A stretch of 41,936 bases of DNA from a virus: positions 1 through 41,936 of IMG/VR virus record IMGVR_UViG_3300032163_000725. One strand, written 5' to 3'. The notes under the pieces were generated by a model. That model saw nothing but the letters and a program-made list of their open reading frames with translations. It did not search any database and was not told the origin of the DNA. Below, in pieces: positions 30,800 to 39,386 of this stretch (its first letter is position 1; each line of letters opens with the position of its first letter). The translations under genes were made by a program, and so were the position numbers.

Positions 30800-31609
30800 A
30801 TGAAAGACAAAATGTTTCTTACTCTCAATTCAGTGGTCAAGGATATCGACGATATAGAGGGTACGCTGACCGCCTACGTGTCCACGGCCGCGCGCGACCG
30901 CATGGATGAGGTACTACTCCCGGAAGGCGCGGACCTTAAGCATTTCAAAAAGAACCCGGTCGTATTATTCGGGCACAAGTATGATGAGCCTCCGATCGGC
31001 AAGGCCTTGTGGATTAAGAACGACGGCGACGGCCTTATAGCCAAGGTCAAGTTTGCCTCGACCGAGTTTGCCCAGGAGATATTCACGCTATTCAAGGAAG
31101 GCATCATGAGCGCCTTTTCCGTAGGATTTATACCGAAACAGTGGGTGGACGGCGATGGCGAAAAGAAGGCGCGCAGGACATACGAGAAGTGGGAGCTCCT
31201 GGAGTTCTCCGCCGTAGCAGTCCCGGCAAACCCGGAAGCGCTCGCGCTGGCCATGTCGAAGGGCCTCATTAAGAGCGAAGCGTTAAAGAAGGAGTTCAAA
31301 ATAGATCCTTCGGCAGAACCGCCAGCAGGGGATCCGCCGCCAGCCGAGCCGCCGGCCAAGGACTACCTCGAAGATATAAAGGCCATGGAGGCAGAGATCG
31401 AGCACTTGGAGGAGAATAAAGTAGCGGCCATAATAGAGATCACAGCACTCAAGAAAGAGGTATCGGATCTACGCTATAAGATATATGAGATTTTACACAG
31501 ACCAGAGCAATCGAAGATCGTGCCGGAGATATCAGGAGATGAGCTCGCAAAAATAATAGGCGAACTCGTGTCTGGGGAGATCAGGCGCGTAACAGGCAAG
31601 GTCAACTAA
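30800..31609 (+). CDS. HK97-type prohead protease
   Basis: A 269-residue protein. The N-terminal half is the protease (GTLTAYVSTAARDRMDEVLL, VVLFGHKYDEPPIGKAL with the catalytic His, MSAFSVGFIPKQW with the catalytic Ser, LLEFSAVAVPANPEA). After a Pro-rich linker (AEPPAGDPPPAEPP) comes a coiled-coil-like C-terminal tail that may aid scaffolding. It cleaves the scaffold-like part of the capsid protein during head maturation. It lies in standard order between portal and capsid. Confidence 0.93.
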   Translation: MKDKMFLTLNSVVKDIDDIEGTLTAYVSTAARDRMDEVLLPEGADLKHFKKNPVVLFGHKYDEPPIGKALWIKNDGDGLIAKVKFASTEFAQEIFTLFKEGIMSAFSVGFIPKQWVDGDGEKKARRTYEKWELLEFSAVAVPANPEALALAMSKGLIKSEALKKEFKIDPSAEPPAGDPPPAEPPAKDYLEDIKAMEAEIEHLEENKVAAIIEITALKKEVSDLRYKIYEILHRPEQSKIVPEISGDELAKIIGELVSGEIRRVTGKVN

Positions 31610-31625
31610 CCAAAAGGAGTATCTA

Positions 31626-32855
31626 ATGTTCATGACACAAGAGGAGTTTGGAAAACTCCCGAAAGACCAGCAAGACCTCCTCATGAAGAAGATTGAGGAG
31701 ATCCAGTCTGGCGCGGGCGCACCTCCCGTACCGAAGGGCCTGGCGCAGCTCACGATGGATGAGTTTAAGGGCATGGTAGGCCAGGTCATAAAGGATCATA
31801 TCTCATCGATGACGCATGTCGATAAGAAGTATTTCGCGTTCCCCGGCATCGGCAAGGTCGATGACGACATATCGCCAGAGGGCAAGTTTTCAAAGACCGT
31901 GAAGTTTTTGAAGGCGCTCGCAGGCGGCGACGTTCAGACGTGCAAAACCATGTCCAACGAGGTCAGGGTAAAAGCTAACCTCTCGGAAGGTTCCACGTCA
32001 GGCGGCGGATTCCTCGTACCCGAGGAGTTTGCGTCTGAGATATTAAGACTCGCCCCGACTTACGGCGTGATCAGGCAGAACTGCCGCATCATACCTATGT
32101 CCAGCGATGTCAAGTCTATCCCGAAAGCCGGCGGCACGGAACTGACGGCCCAGTGGGTGAACGAAGCCGGACAGATCAAGTCCACAGATCCTACCTTCGG
32201 GCAGGTGCAGTTAATAATCAATAAGCTCGCAGCCATCCCAGTGGTAACGAGTGAGCTATTGGCTGATGCGAACATCGATGTGATCGCGTATCTTTCAGAG
32301 CTGATCGCGGAAGCGTTCGCGTACCAAGAGGACTATCAGGGATTCAATGGCACCGGATCTCCGTTCGTCGGAATACTCGGAGCAACCGGAGTCCCGACGT
32401 ATCCTCTCCCGAGCGGCACAGGGTTCATCTGCCTGTCCTATCCGGACTTGGTAAAGTCGACGACCGAGCTTTATGATGCGGCGACCGCCAATGCTAAGTT
32501 CTATTTGCACAGGACGATCATAGGACACTTGAGAGGTCTTATAACGACCGCAGGCGCTCCCATAATCCTGCCGACCGCGAAGGACTTCGCCGGATTCCCG
32601 TTTGTTTCAACGGAAGTCCTACCGGGCACCAGGCATTCCACCGCGAACACCGATGCCACTCAGTTTATGGTGTTCGGTGATCTGCGCAAGACGATAGCGA
32701 TGGGCCAGAGAGCCGGTATCGAAATGAAGATATCGGATCAGGCTACTGTCGGATCGAACAATCTATTCGAGAAGGACATGCAGGCCCTTCGGATGATCGA
32801 ACGAGTATCGTTCGGAGTCTTACTACCAAGCGCGAGCTTGATATTCGTATCCTAA
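31626..32855 (+). CDS. Major capsid protein, HK97 fold
   Basis: A 409-residue protein with AAGGAG six bases before its ATG. Residues 1 to about 115 form a delta/scaffold domain (FGKLPKDQQDLLMKKIEEIQ), followed by the mature part beginning near SEGSTSGGGFLVPEEFASEI, as in HK97-type capsids. Further family features are RQNCRIIPMSSDVKSIPKAG, INKLAAIPVVTSELLADANI and FGDLRKTIAMGQRAGIEMKI. The prohead protease upstream probably removes the N-terminal domain. It is the main shell protein and should be highly expressed. Confidence 0.95.
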   Translation: MFMTQEEFGKLPKDQQDLLMKKIEEIQSGAGAPPVPKGLAQLTMDEFKGMVGQVIKDHISSMTHVDKKYFAFPGIGKVDDDISPEGKFSKTVKFLKALAGGDVQTCKTMSNEVRVKANLSEGSTSGGGFLVPEEFASEILRLAPTYGVIRQNCRIIPMSSDVKSIPKAGGTELTAQWVNEAGQIKSTDPTFGQVQLIINKLAAIPVVTSELLADANIDVIAYLSELIAEAFAYQEDYQGFNGTGSPFVGILGATGVPTYPLPSGTGFICLSYPDLVKSTTELYDAATANAKFYLHRTIIGHLRGLITTAGAPIILPTAKDFAGFPFVSTEVLPGTRHSTANTDATQFMVFGDLRKTIAMGQRAGIEMKISDQATVGSNNLFEKDMQALRMIERVSFGVLLPSASLIFVS

Positions 32856-32886
32856 CATAACCGCAGGGAAAGAAAGGAGCATTACC

Positions 32887-33441
32887 GTGAGAGATTATAA
32901 GACCACGATGGAAGTTTTCAATGCCCTATCCTGCATATTGTTTGCCTCGGATTCAACGGGCAACACAGGATACGGATGTACCATCGATACCAGGGGATTC
33001 GCGGATGTACTCGGAGTGGTAACGATGGGAGCAGTAAGCGGAACAGCTGCGTCGACCGGCGAGCTGACCGTGAAGTTCCAGGAGTCAGTCAATGCCACCG
33101 GACCGTTCACCGATATCAACGATGGAGCCATTAACGGCACCATGAAGATAACGATGAATGTTAAGGGTCATACCGCCGTCACAAATCCATACGCTTACAT
33201 GGGTAAGTGCTATGAGAAGCTCGGTGTGACTTCGGTCGGAGGCACGTATCGTTTGAGATATATCCGTTGCCACGCTTCGCTGAAGGGCACCGGAGCAAGC
33301 GGGTATTTAGCCGGAGCCATCGGCGTTGCGGTTCTATTGGGCAGGCCTTCTGATACGCTTTATATTCAGAATCCCGCCTCAATAGGAAGTGGCAATGCGG
33401 ATGTCTGGCAGGGTTGGACAGTTAATTCGTTCAAGCCGTAA
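32887..33441 (+). CDS. Head-associated structural protein (possible decoration protein)
   Basis: A 184-residue protein starting at GTG 32887 after AAAGGAG. It is beta-rich (VTMGAVSGTAASTGELTVKF, GTYRLRYIRCHASLKGTGAS, YLAGAIGVAVLLGRPSDTL) and lies directly after the capsid gene and before a strong hairpin, as capsid-decoration or head-completion proteins often do. No family is recognised with certainty; a capsid-surface role is inferred from position. Confidence 0.65.
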   Translation: MRDYKTTMEVFNALSCILFASDSTGNTGYGCTIDTRGFADVLGVVTMGAVSGTAASTGELTVKFQESVNATGPFTDINDGAINGTMKITMNVKGHTAVTNPYAYMGKCYEKLGVTSVGGTYRLRYIRCHASLKGTGASGYLAGAIGVAVLLGRPSDTLYIQNPASIGSGNADVWQGWTVNSFKP

Positions 33442-33448
33442 AGTAATC

Positions 33449-33476
33449 GAGGAGAGGGCCTTCGGGCTCTCTCCTC
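33449..33476 (+). terminator. Very stable TTCG-loop hairpin after the capsid genes
   Basis: GAGGAGAGGGCC (33449-33460) and GGCTCTCTCCTC (33465-33476) form 12 pairs (one wobble) around a TTCG tetraloop. No T run follows, so termination may be partial. It could also shield the 3' end of the abundant capsid message. Confidence 0.7.
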
Positions 33477-33541
33477 ACGCAATCATATGATAGATAAATA
33501 TAAAAATAGAATGATATCGAAGTCAAAAACGAGGTGCGACG

Positions 33542-34144
33542 ATGCTGATAGGGACCGGGGACGTAAGGACATGGCTGGGGTTAAACGACAGCGACAGGAC
33601 GCCAAACGCTAAGATACTATCGCTTTGTAGCGCGATCCAGGCGTTCGTAGAAAGCTATACAAATCGGAAACTCGAGGCGCAGCGCTTTACCACGCATCCT
33701 GACCATTGTTATCTTGATGGCACAGGCAAGCCATGGATATACCTTCCCATTTACCCTATCTGGAATATATATGAAGTGGCGGTCGACAACGATAGAGAGT
33801 TCGGATCCGGGACACTTATAGGCATGGACGACATAATCTTTGATCCCCAGGGCAAAGTAATGAGCGAGGCCGGATACTTCACGCGCGGGCGTAGGAACGT
33901 GCGCTTTGATTATTATGCCGGATATGGCGCGGGATCATATCCGTTACCTGCCGATATCAAGCAGGTGATGGTAGAGATGATAGTCGAAACATATAAGTCA
34001 GGTCTGACAGCGATCCATCAGGTACAGACGCCACAGGGTGAAGTTTTCTTCCTGAAGCTACTATCAAACAACACTATGTGGAAAGAATGTCTCGGACGAT
34101 ATACGCGCATGGGAGGCTTCGATTATAGTTATGATGACCATTAG
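33542..34144 (+). CDS. Head-tail connector (gp6-like adaptor)
   Basis: A 200-residue protein with the layout of HK97 gp6/SPP1 gp15-type adaptors: MLIGTGDVRTWLGLNDSD, LCSAIQAFVESYTNRKLEAQ, IYLPIYPIWNIYEVAVDND, RNVRFDYYAGYGAGSYPLPA, DIKQVMVEMIVETYKSG. The adaptor ring binds the portal after packaging. It follows the capsid block and precedes the gp10-like gene, with which it overlaps by 14 bases. Confidence 0.82.
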   Translation: MLIGTGDVRTWLGLNDSDRTPNAKILSLCSAIQAFVESYTNRKLEAQRFTTHPDHCYLDGTGKPWIYLPIYPIWNIYEVAVDNDREFGSGTLIGMDDIIFDPQGKVMSEAGYFTRGRRNVRFDYYAGYGAGSYPLPADIKQVMVEMIVETYKSGLTAIHQVQTPQGEVFFLKLLSNNTMWKECLGRYTRMGGFDYSYDDH

Positions 34145-34532
34145 AATCGAGGGGCTGCAGAGGCTCGCGCGAAAGCTTGAGGAGGGTGCCCGGGATAAGG
34201 CGGTCAAGCTCGGAATGAATCAGTCTGCCACGCTTCTGCAAGGATGGATTCAGCGCAATAGACTATCAGGCCCACGGCCTGATTTTCTCGGAGTACTGAC
34301 AGGTAGGCTTAGAACATCCATATCAGTTAAGTCCACAGAGAAGGTGGGCGACGCTTATATTACGAAGATCGGCACGAACGTCGAATATGCGGCAGCACAT
34401 GAGTTCGGATATCCGCCGCACAATTTACGCGCCCGGCCATTTATGCGACCGGCGTTCGAGGATCCGCAGAACCAGCGGCAGATAGTAAGCATCATCGCAG
34501 AACGTCTCAACGAAGCACTGGCGAGGGAATAA
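34131..34532 (+). CDS. HK97 gp10-like head-tail completion protein
   Basis: A 133-residue protein with the gp10 pattern: IEGLQRLARKLEEGARDKAV, VLTGRLRTSISVKS, IGTNVEYAAAHEFGYPPHNL, RARPFMRPAFED. Members of this family join the head to the tail tube. It lies between the adaptor and the tail-terminator-like gene, as usual. ATG 34131 or 34134 may be the start. Confidence 0.88.
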   Translation: MMTIRIEGLQRLARKLEEGARDKAVKLGMNQSATLLQGWIQRNRLSGPRPDFLGVLTGRLRTSISVKSTEKVGDAYITKIGTNVEYAAAHEFGYPPHNLRARPFMRPAFEDPQNQRQIVSIIAERLNEALARE

Positions 34533-34978
34533 TGCTAATTGGCGCGATATTTAATCAACTTGTATTGACACTGGAAAATAACCCTGACCTTAAGGTCTAT
34601 ATCAGGCGCGTATTTAAAGGCGCTCGTTTCGATATCGGCAAAGATACGCATCCGTGTCTTATGGTCGAAGTGGTGCGTAATAATGAAATCGAAAAAGACT
34701 TCGGGCAGATTAAGCGCATATGGGCTGAGTTTGATGTCTTGGGTTTTATATATGAACAGGATCAGGAGAGCCTTATTGTAGGTGATAGCCGTAAAGAAAA
34801 ATACGGTATCCTTGACATAGAGAACGATATCCGGGCATGCCTGCAGTCATCGAATACGCTCGGCGATAGAGTGTATGACCTACAGATGCAGCCGACAGAA
34901 TTTGATTATACTTTTCTGCCAGTGCGAGGCCTGCGAATACGAACAAGAGTTTTGTACCAACAAACCGATGGTATATAA
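34532..34978 (+). CDS. Tail terminator/completion-like protein
   Basis: A 148-residue protein in the usual place of the tail terminator. It has alternating strands (HPCLMVEVVRNNEIEKDFGQ, RIWAEFDVLGFIYEQDQESL) and a final RGLRIRTRVLYQQTDG, consistent with the small alpha/beta fold of tail terminators such as lambda gpU or SPP1 gp17. Sequence similarity alone is weak, so the name rests mostly on gene order. Confidence 0.6.
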   Translation: MLIGAIFNQLVLTLENNPDLKVYIRRVFKGARFDIGKDTHPCLMVEVVRNNEIEKDFGQIKRIWAEFDVLGFIYEQDQESLIVGDSRKEKYGILDIENDIRACLQSSNTLGDRVYDLQMQPTEFDYTFLPVRGLRIRTRVLYQQTDGI

Positions 34979-34993
34979 CAAAAGGAGAATGAG

Positions 34994-35431
34994 ATGGCAA
35001 ATTTAATTTATAACAGTTTTAAGAGGGCACTATTGCAAGGTAGCTATAATGTGGATACACCTACACCGCCGATATATGTGGCGCTTCTGAATAATAGCTA
35101 CTCACCGAACATTGACACCGATATTTATGTCGGGCAATTCTTAGGAACGTATGAAGTATCGAGCGTCGGATATACGGCTGGCGGGGTAAAGTTATCAGGC
35201 CCGAGCGCTCAACAGGATAATGCGCTCAACCAGGGCATCCTTTACGGAACAAGTATATTATGGCCAAGCGTCACGTTCTCAGCGCGCGCGGCGGTTCTTT
35301 ATGGTTCTTCAGGGGTAGGTTTCTCATCCGATCCTTTAATTGCATATATAGACTTTGGCTCAGACAAAACCGCTACTGCCGGAACATTCCAGATAAATTG
35401 GGCCGCGACCGGGATATTGGCGATAACGTAA
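34994..35431 (+). CDS. Conserved phage structural protein
   Basis: A 145-residue protein of a pattern found in many tailed phages: MANLIYNSFKRALLQG, IYVALLNNSYSPNIDTDIYV, VGYTAGGVKLSG, FSARAAVLYGSS, LIAYIDFGSDKTATAGTFQI, NWAATGILAI. It is a small beta-sandwich, usually annotated only as a virion protein. It starts after AAAGGAG and precedes the repeat-rich structural protein. Confidence 0.8.
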   Translation: MANLIYNSFKRALLQGSYNVDTPTPPIYVALLNNSYSPNIDTDIYVGQFLGTYEVSSVGYTAGGVKLSGPSAQQDNALNQGILYGTSILWPSVTFSARAAVLYGSSGVGFSSDPLIAYIDFGSDKTATAGTFQINWAATGILAIT

Positions 35432-35444
35432 AGATAGGAATAAT

Positions 35445-36935
35445 ATGGCATTTATATTCGGGACAGCGGGACAAGGAGCGCTATCATCATCTAACCCGGT
35501 AAAATTTTCATTCCCGGGGAAGAGCGGCGCGAAATTATTTGTCTTGGGGATTGCAGGGGCATTAACATCAACTCGTGGAGGAGGTGCGCCTACAATATCC
35601 GGGACAGTTATGTCACAAATAGCCAACACGCAGATAGGGACAGGCGAGAATATCTGTGAGATGTGGTATATTGCTAATAATTCTGATTTAGCCGCAACTG
35701 TGAGCATACCAAATACCGGGGCTTTGAGCTTAAGACCGATAGCGTCAAGTTATATCTCAAGTTTTACTCCTACTCTTGAGGGATCAGCCGTTATGCAAGG
35801 GACGACAGTCAATCCGATATTAACCATAACGACCACGCATTTCGGGAATGTCTTGGTCGATATGTTAGCCCATGGCAGATTAAGTGGACCTACTTCATGG
35901 AATGGGACAATCATTGGTTCTAATGATGAGGGAGCATGGATAAATGCCGCACAGTACTTCCTTCCGGCATCTGCTGGAATTTTGACGGCAAGTTATGGGG
36001 TAGCCTCTGATGATGTGGCATATATACTCGCCTCATTTTTTGAGAATAATGTCGACGTTACTATAACGCAGTCAAAAATTACCGCGTCCGCGGTAATAAT
36101 ATCTCCCACGACCAGAGGCAATGCCACATTAGCACTTTCAAAAGTACTCGCGAGTTTAATTGTCAATTCTCCTACGGTAACATGCCATGCGATAATTACC
36201 GCATCCAAGATAATCGAATCTTTAATAATAAAATCTTTCACGATGAGAGGCGACGCGCAGGTTTTAATAACCAAAATTATCTCAAGCGCGATAATTAAGG
36301 ATCCGAATATTGTAGCAGTTGGGATAATAAATATCACCGTGTCCGCATCGGTTTCATCGATATCATTGATAATAAAATCCCCAGCAGTGACAGGCAGTGC
36401 TCAAGTCGCCGCATCCAGCGCGATTTCAAAGATACAGATATTCACGCCGATAATTAAGGGCAATGCGATGGTATCGTCGTCCCCTGTTTTTTCAAAGATA
36501 CAGATATTCACGCCGATCGCCATAGGCGGCGCATCGGTATCAAGTTCAAAAATTTCAGCGAATATAATAATAAAATCTCCGACTGTTATGGGTGACGCTA
36601 TCACAACAGTATCCTCATTGCTCGCTAAAATCCAGATGCTCGCTCCGACCATAGTCACTGCCAATGTGGAAAGTATAATCATATCCGCACTTAAGATAAT
36701 TTCGATGATCTCGGCATTCGACATAAGCATATATTCACAAATGAACGAAGGTGATAAGACATACAAATTAAGATTGAATGTCAAGTCCCAGGTAGCTCAA
36801 GACTTTGCGTTATCTTCTTCAGCGCAAAAAACATTAACCAAGAAGCCTCGGATAACTCGATACTCTGTTCCACCTTCTCCTATACATATAACGATAACCA
36901 AGAAGTCCCAGTTGAGTAAGATAGGAGTTCTATGA
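35445..36935 (+). CDS. Structural protein with tandem 22-residue repeats
   Basis: A 496-residue protein. Residues 1-200 are a beta-rich head (FSFPGKSGAKLFVLGIAGAL). Residues about 206-416 hold roughly nine repeats of 22 residues (example: VLASLIVNSPTVTCHAIITA), with Ile/Val, Ser-Pro-Thr and Gly in regular places, which suggests a beta-solenoid or elongated stalk. The tail end has basic short repeats (AQKTLTKKPRITRY). Codon use is more AT-rich here. Its place between head and tail genes suggests a virion-surface fibre, perhaps on the head or tail; the family is not recognised. Confidence 0.65.
   Translation: MAFIFGTAGQGALSSSNPVKFSFPGKSGAKLFVLGIAGALTSTRGGGAPTISGTVMSQIANTQIGTGENICEMWYIANNSDLAATVSIPNTGALSLRPIASSYISSFTPTLEGSAVMQGTTVNPILTITTTHFGNVLVDMLAHGRLSGPTSWNGTIIGSNDEGAWINAAQYFLPASAGILTASYGVASDDVAYILASFFENNVDVTITQSKITASAVIISPTTRGNATLALSKVLASLIVNSPTVTCHAIITASKIIESLIIKSFTMRGDAQVLITKIISSAIIKDPNIVAVGIINITVSASVSSISLIIKSPAVTGSAQVAASSAISKIQIFTPIIKGNAMVSSSPVFSKIQIFTPIAIGGASVSSSKISANIIIKSPTVMGDAITTVSSLLAKIQMLAPTIVTANVESIIISALKIISMISAFDISIYSQMNEGDKTYKLRLNVKSQVAQDFALSSSAQKTLTKKPRITRYSVPPSPIHITITKKSQLSKIGVL
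36061..36700 (+). repeat. Tandem 66-bp coding repeats
   Basis: About nine diverged 66-bp units encode the 22-residue repeats of the structural protein. Two units are nearly identical: the 28 bases at 36424-36451 recur at 36490-36517, exactly 66 apart. Recent unit duplication, and so length variation, is likely. Confidence 0.8.
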
Positions 36936-37243
36936 AGCATTATATAAATGAAATAGGGACGGAGTTTTTGATTGACTTAGGAACACTGATAGGCGCAGGG
37001 GATGTTGTCTATATTAAATATAAAAAGCCGGATGGTACCGCATCGAACACCTGGTCGGGTTCGTTATATTCAAGTTATAGCCTTATCGCTGAGCAGATTG
37101 GAACCTATTTCATAAGGCATGTCATAGTAGGAACTGAACTCAACCAAGCCGGAGACTGGGGATTCCAGGGCGTCCTCGGGAATACAGCAGGGACGTGGTA
37201 TGGCGAAACGGTCAAGGAAACTATATTCGGAGAATTTGAATAA
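36932..37243 (+). CDS. Small beta-rich structural protein
   Basis: A 103-residue protein (INEIGTEFLIDLGTLIGAGD, VVYIKYKKPDGTAS, GDWGFQGVLGNTAGTWYGET) with an Ig-like or BppU-N-like look, typical of tail or baseplate accessory proteins. It overlaps the preceding gene by 4 bases and the following by one. Role unknown, but a virion component is likely. Confidence 0.65.
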   Translation: MKHYINEIGTEFLIDLGTLIGAGDVVYIKYKKPDGTASNTWSGSLYSSYSLIAEQIGTYFIRHVIVGTELNQAGDWGFQGVLGNTAGTWYGETVKETIFGEFE

Positions 37244-37512
37244 TGCCACCGGACGAAGCTAAACACTATTGTCTAAAAGAGCAGGACTGGGGAAAGTTAT
37301 GGGAAATCGTAAAGACCTTCACATTCCACGTTCAGGAGGGCGACAAATCCGGCGGATTTCGAGACGATATCTTAAGGCTTAAGATAGACGTAAAAACATT
37401 AAAAGAGCGATTTTGGCAATCGTCATTGATCGGCGGAATTATAGGCGCATTGATCGGCAGCGGGTCAAAAGACGTTATAGCTTTTTTGATAAAGTGGCTC
37501 ATGGGAAAATAA
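37243..37512 (+). CDS. Small protein with coiled coil and C-terminal membrane segment (holin/XhlA-like)
   Basis: An 89-residue protein: a charged helical first half (KEQDWGKLWEIVKTFTFHVQ, LRLKIDVKTLKERFW) and a C-terminal hydrophobic segment (SLIGGIIGALIGSGS) ending in IAFLIKWLMGK. This layout resembles XhlA-type hemolysin/holin partners. It could provide membrane permeabilisation for the RlpA-like enzyme although that gene is far away. Its position among tail genes makes a virion membrane-contact role possible too. Confidence 0.6.
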   Translation: MPPDEAKHYCLKEQDWGKLWEIVKTFTFHVQEGDKSGGFRDDILRLKIDVKTLKERFWQSSLIGGIIGALIGSGSKDVIAFLIKWLMGK

Positions 37513-37530
37513 ACGCTTAAGGAGGTTCCC

Positions 37531-37770
37531 ATGCTTGACGATCAGAAGATCCTCGAGAAGATTGCATATTGGTATTATGAATATTTCAAAAGAGAAGGAC
37601 GGGCCGACGACCGGGATAGGGACTGGAGATACGCCGTGAGGGCGCTTATTCATTTGAAGGAGCCAATAAATTACCGTAACTATACATGGAGAAGTAATGA
37701 AGACGACTTCGGCATGTTAAGGCCGATCTTAACTGAGGCAAAAAATAACGAAAGGGAGGTTTTATGCTGA
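37531..37770 (+). CDS. Hypothetical protein (79 residues)
   Basis: The start has a GGAGG site. The protein is rich in Tyr, Arg, Asp and Glu (KIAYWYYEYFKREGRADDRD, INYRNYTWRSNEDDFGML) and helical at first. It sits between the holin-like and tail-tube genes and overlaps the latter by 7 bases. No family is recognised. Confidence 0.65.
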   Translation: MLDDQKILEKIAYWYYEYFKREGRADDRDRDWRYAVRALIHLKEPINYRNYTWRSNEDDFGMLRPILTEAKNNEREVLC

Positions 37771-38690
37771 CTCGTAGAACGGTAATAACGGCGATCGCCG
37801 AAACTGCATATGGAACTGACCCGGCGATGACCGGGACGAACGCGATACTCGCATGGGATGTGAATCTGGACGTAAAGGGCGAAGTCCTGGAGAGGTTATA
37901 TCTGAGGGATAGCTTATCGCCGATATCTCACGTCGTAGGTATGAAAGAGGTCGAGCTTTCATTTAAGAGCGAGCTTGTGGGCTCGAACGCCGCGCCGATG
38001 ATAGGACCGATTCTTTCGGCCTGCGGGTTCGGCACCGGAGTGACGACCGGGACAGCACTCGTCTACTCACTCGTATCGAGCGAAGTCAATATGCCGAGCG
38101 TCGCAATATATGTCTACAAGGATGGCAACCGCCACAAGGTTCTCGGTGCCCGGGGAACGGTAAAGTTTCTGCTCGAAGCAGGCAAATACGGTATCGCTGA
38201 GTTCGCCATGAAGGGATTATATGATCCGGTCGCGGCCGTAGCGGTCCCGGACGTATCTGGTCTGTCCGCGAACAAACCGCCGATCTGCTATAACTCAAGT
38301 TTCCAGATAGGCGGCTTCTCACCTGTATCATCGAAGCTCGAAATAGACATGGCGAATGACATCGCGCGCGCGGACAGTCTCAATGCTACATACGGCGTGG
38401 CCATGTTCAGAATTGCCGGGCGCAAGCCGAAGATGACGTTCGATGCTGATGCCGTTCTCGAAGCCTCGAATCCGTTCTGGGGTGACTGGTCCGGCCACGT
38501 GGTCGACACCTTCGCCATCGATATCGGGACCGCAGGCAACAGGTATATCCTGTCCGGCATCTTCCAGCTACTACAGCCGAAGTACGGCGACAAGGACGGC
38601 ATCTCGAAGTACGACATCGATGCCGCGCTCGTGTCGAGCAACCCGGATAGCCAGAACGATGAACTGAAGCTCACGTATATTTTGGCGTAA
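37764..38690 (+). CDS. Tail tube (major tail) protein
   Basis: A 308-residue protein with features of siphophage tail tubes: TRRTVITAIAETAYGTDPAM at the N-terminus, KEVELSFKSELVGS, PPICYNSSFQIGGFSPVSSK and KPKMTFDADAVLEASNPF. The strand-rich layout fits the tail-tube beta-sandwich. It stands before the frameshifted chaperone and the tape measure, the usual order for tube, chaperone and tape. It starts in the AGGGAGG of the previous gene's end. Confidence 0.8.
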   Translation: MLTRRTVITAIAETAYGTDPAMTGTNAILAWDVNLDVKGEVLERLYLRDSLSPISHVVGMKEVELSFKSELVGSNAAPMIGPILSACGFGTGVTTGTALVYSLVSSEVNMPSVAIYVYKDGNRHKVLGARGTVKFLLEAGKYGIAEFAMKGLYDPVAAVAVPDVSGLSANKPPICYNSSFQIGGFSPVSSKLEIDMANDIARADSLNATYGVAMFRIAGRKPKMTFDADAVLEASNPFWGDWSGHVVDTFAIDIGTAGNRYILSGIFQLLQPKYGDKDGISKYDIDAALVSSNPDSQNDELKLTYILA

Positions 38691-38715
38691 AGTTTTATAA
38701 ACAGGAGGGTGTGCT

Positions 38716-39069
38716 ATGATTAGCGGTTTGAATTTACAGGCGACTGTCGATTTTATCCTGCCGGACGATAATGACAATCCGACGGTATGGAAGATCGGGA
38801 TCATTGCGAGCGATCTACTGGCGCAGATTGGAGCGCAAGGCAAGGACAATCCGATACAGGCTTCCATTAAGTTTTTACAGCTGGGCCTTAAGGGATGGAC
38901 GAATCTGGAAGGCGTCGAATATAAGACGGAAAAGACCACGCTGGGTGGAATAGAGTGCGACGCTGTACCGATCGACCTGATCAAGCGCATCCCGCTCAAT
39001 GTCGTCATGGCATTATCAGAGAAGGTATTCGAGATTAACCATCTGACGCCGGGCGAAAGAAAAAACTAA
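38716..39069 (+). CDS. Tail assembly chaperone, short form (gpG-like)
   Basis: A 117-residue protein (ATVDFILPDDNDNPTVWKIG, IKFLQLGLKGWTNLEG, IPLNVVMALSEKVFEINHLT) right after the tail tube and before the tape measure, where lambda-type G and G-T chaperones lie. It ends GEERKN-like (PGERKN, stop) on an A_AAA_AAC slip site. By analogy it holds the tape measure protein during tail assembly. The ribosome site is AGGAGG. Confidence 0.85.
   Translation: MISGLNLQATVDFILPDDNDNPTVWKIGIIASDLLAQIGAQGKDNPIQASIKFLQLGLKGWTNLEGVEYKTEKTTLGGIECDAVPIDLIKRIPLNVVMALSEKVFEINHLTPGERKN
39060..39066 (+). other. -1 programmed frameshift site A_AAA_AAC
   Basis: The heptamer A AAA AAC ends directly before the stop TAA (39067-39069). 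After a -1 slip, reading continues CTA ATA ACG and stays open for 106 codons to 39386, although that frame has no early start codon. This is the classic signature of the G/G-T frameshift between tail tube and tape measure. Confidence 0.9.
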
Positions 39070-39386
39070 TAACGGCAGTTGACGCGATCCAGCTCGGCTT
39101 TAACTGCCATGCGTGCGACGAAAAGCTAAAGACTGAAAGGGGATGCGCCGGAACAGGGATCATCCCCTTTGAGATAGATGGCGACAGGGTATTCAGGTGT
39201 CCGCTAAAATTAGTCTCGGACTTATCATGGCATTACGTAGAGGCATATATTTTTTATAAGAAAAATCTGCTGCCTAACGGTCCGACATACACCAAGGAAA
39301 GCAAAAAGTACATCGAGGCGATGCAGGTGCTCGATGTGGAGTATGCGCGGATAGAGCGCGAGCATACGAAGAAGGCAAAGCGATGA
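39066..39386 (+). CDS. Tail assembly chaperone -1 frame extension (gpT-like)
   Basis: A 106-codon open frame with no usable start near its beginning, reached by a -1 slip at 39060-39066 to give a fused protein of about 223 residues. It contains a possible metal site (FNCHACDEKL, RGCAGTG, VFRCPLKL) and ends with helices (GPTYTKESKKYIEAMQVLDV, EYARIEREHTKKAKR). It overlaps the tape-measure start by 4 bases (ATGA). By analogy with gpG-T it would bind the tail tube to the tape measure. Confidence 0.87.
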   Translation, partial: LITAVDAIQLGFNCHACDEKLKTERGCAGTGIIPFEIDGDRVFRCPLKLVSDLSWHYVEAYIFYKKNLLPNGPTYTKESKKYIEAMQVLDVEYARIEREHTKKAKR

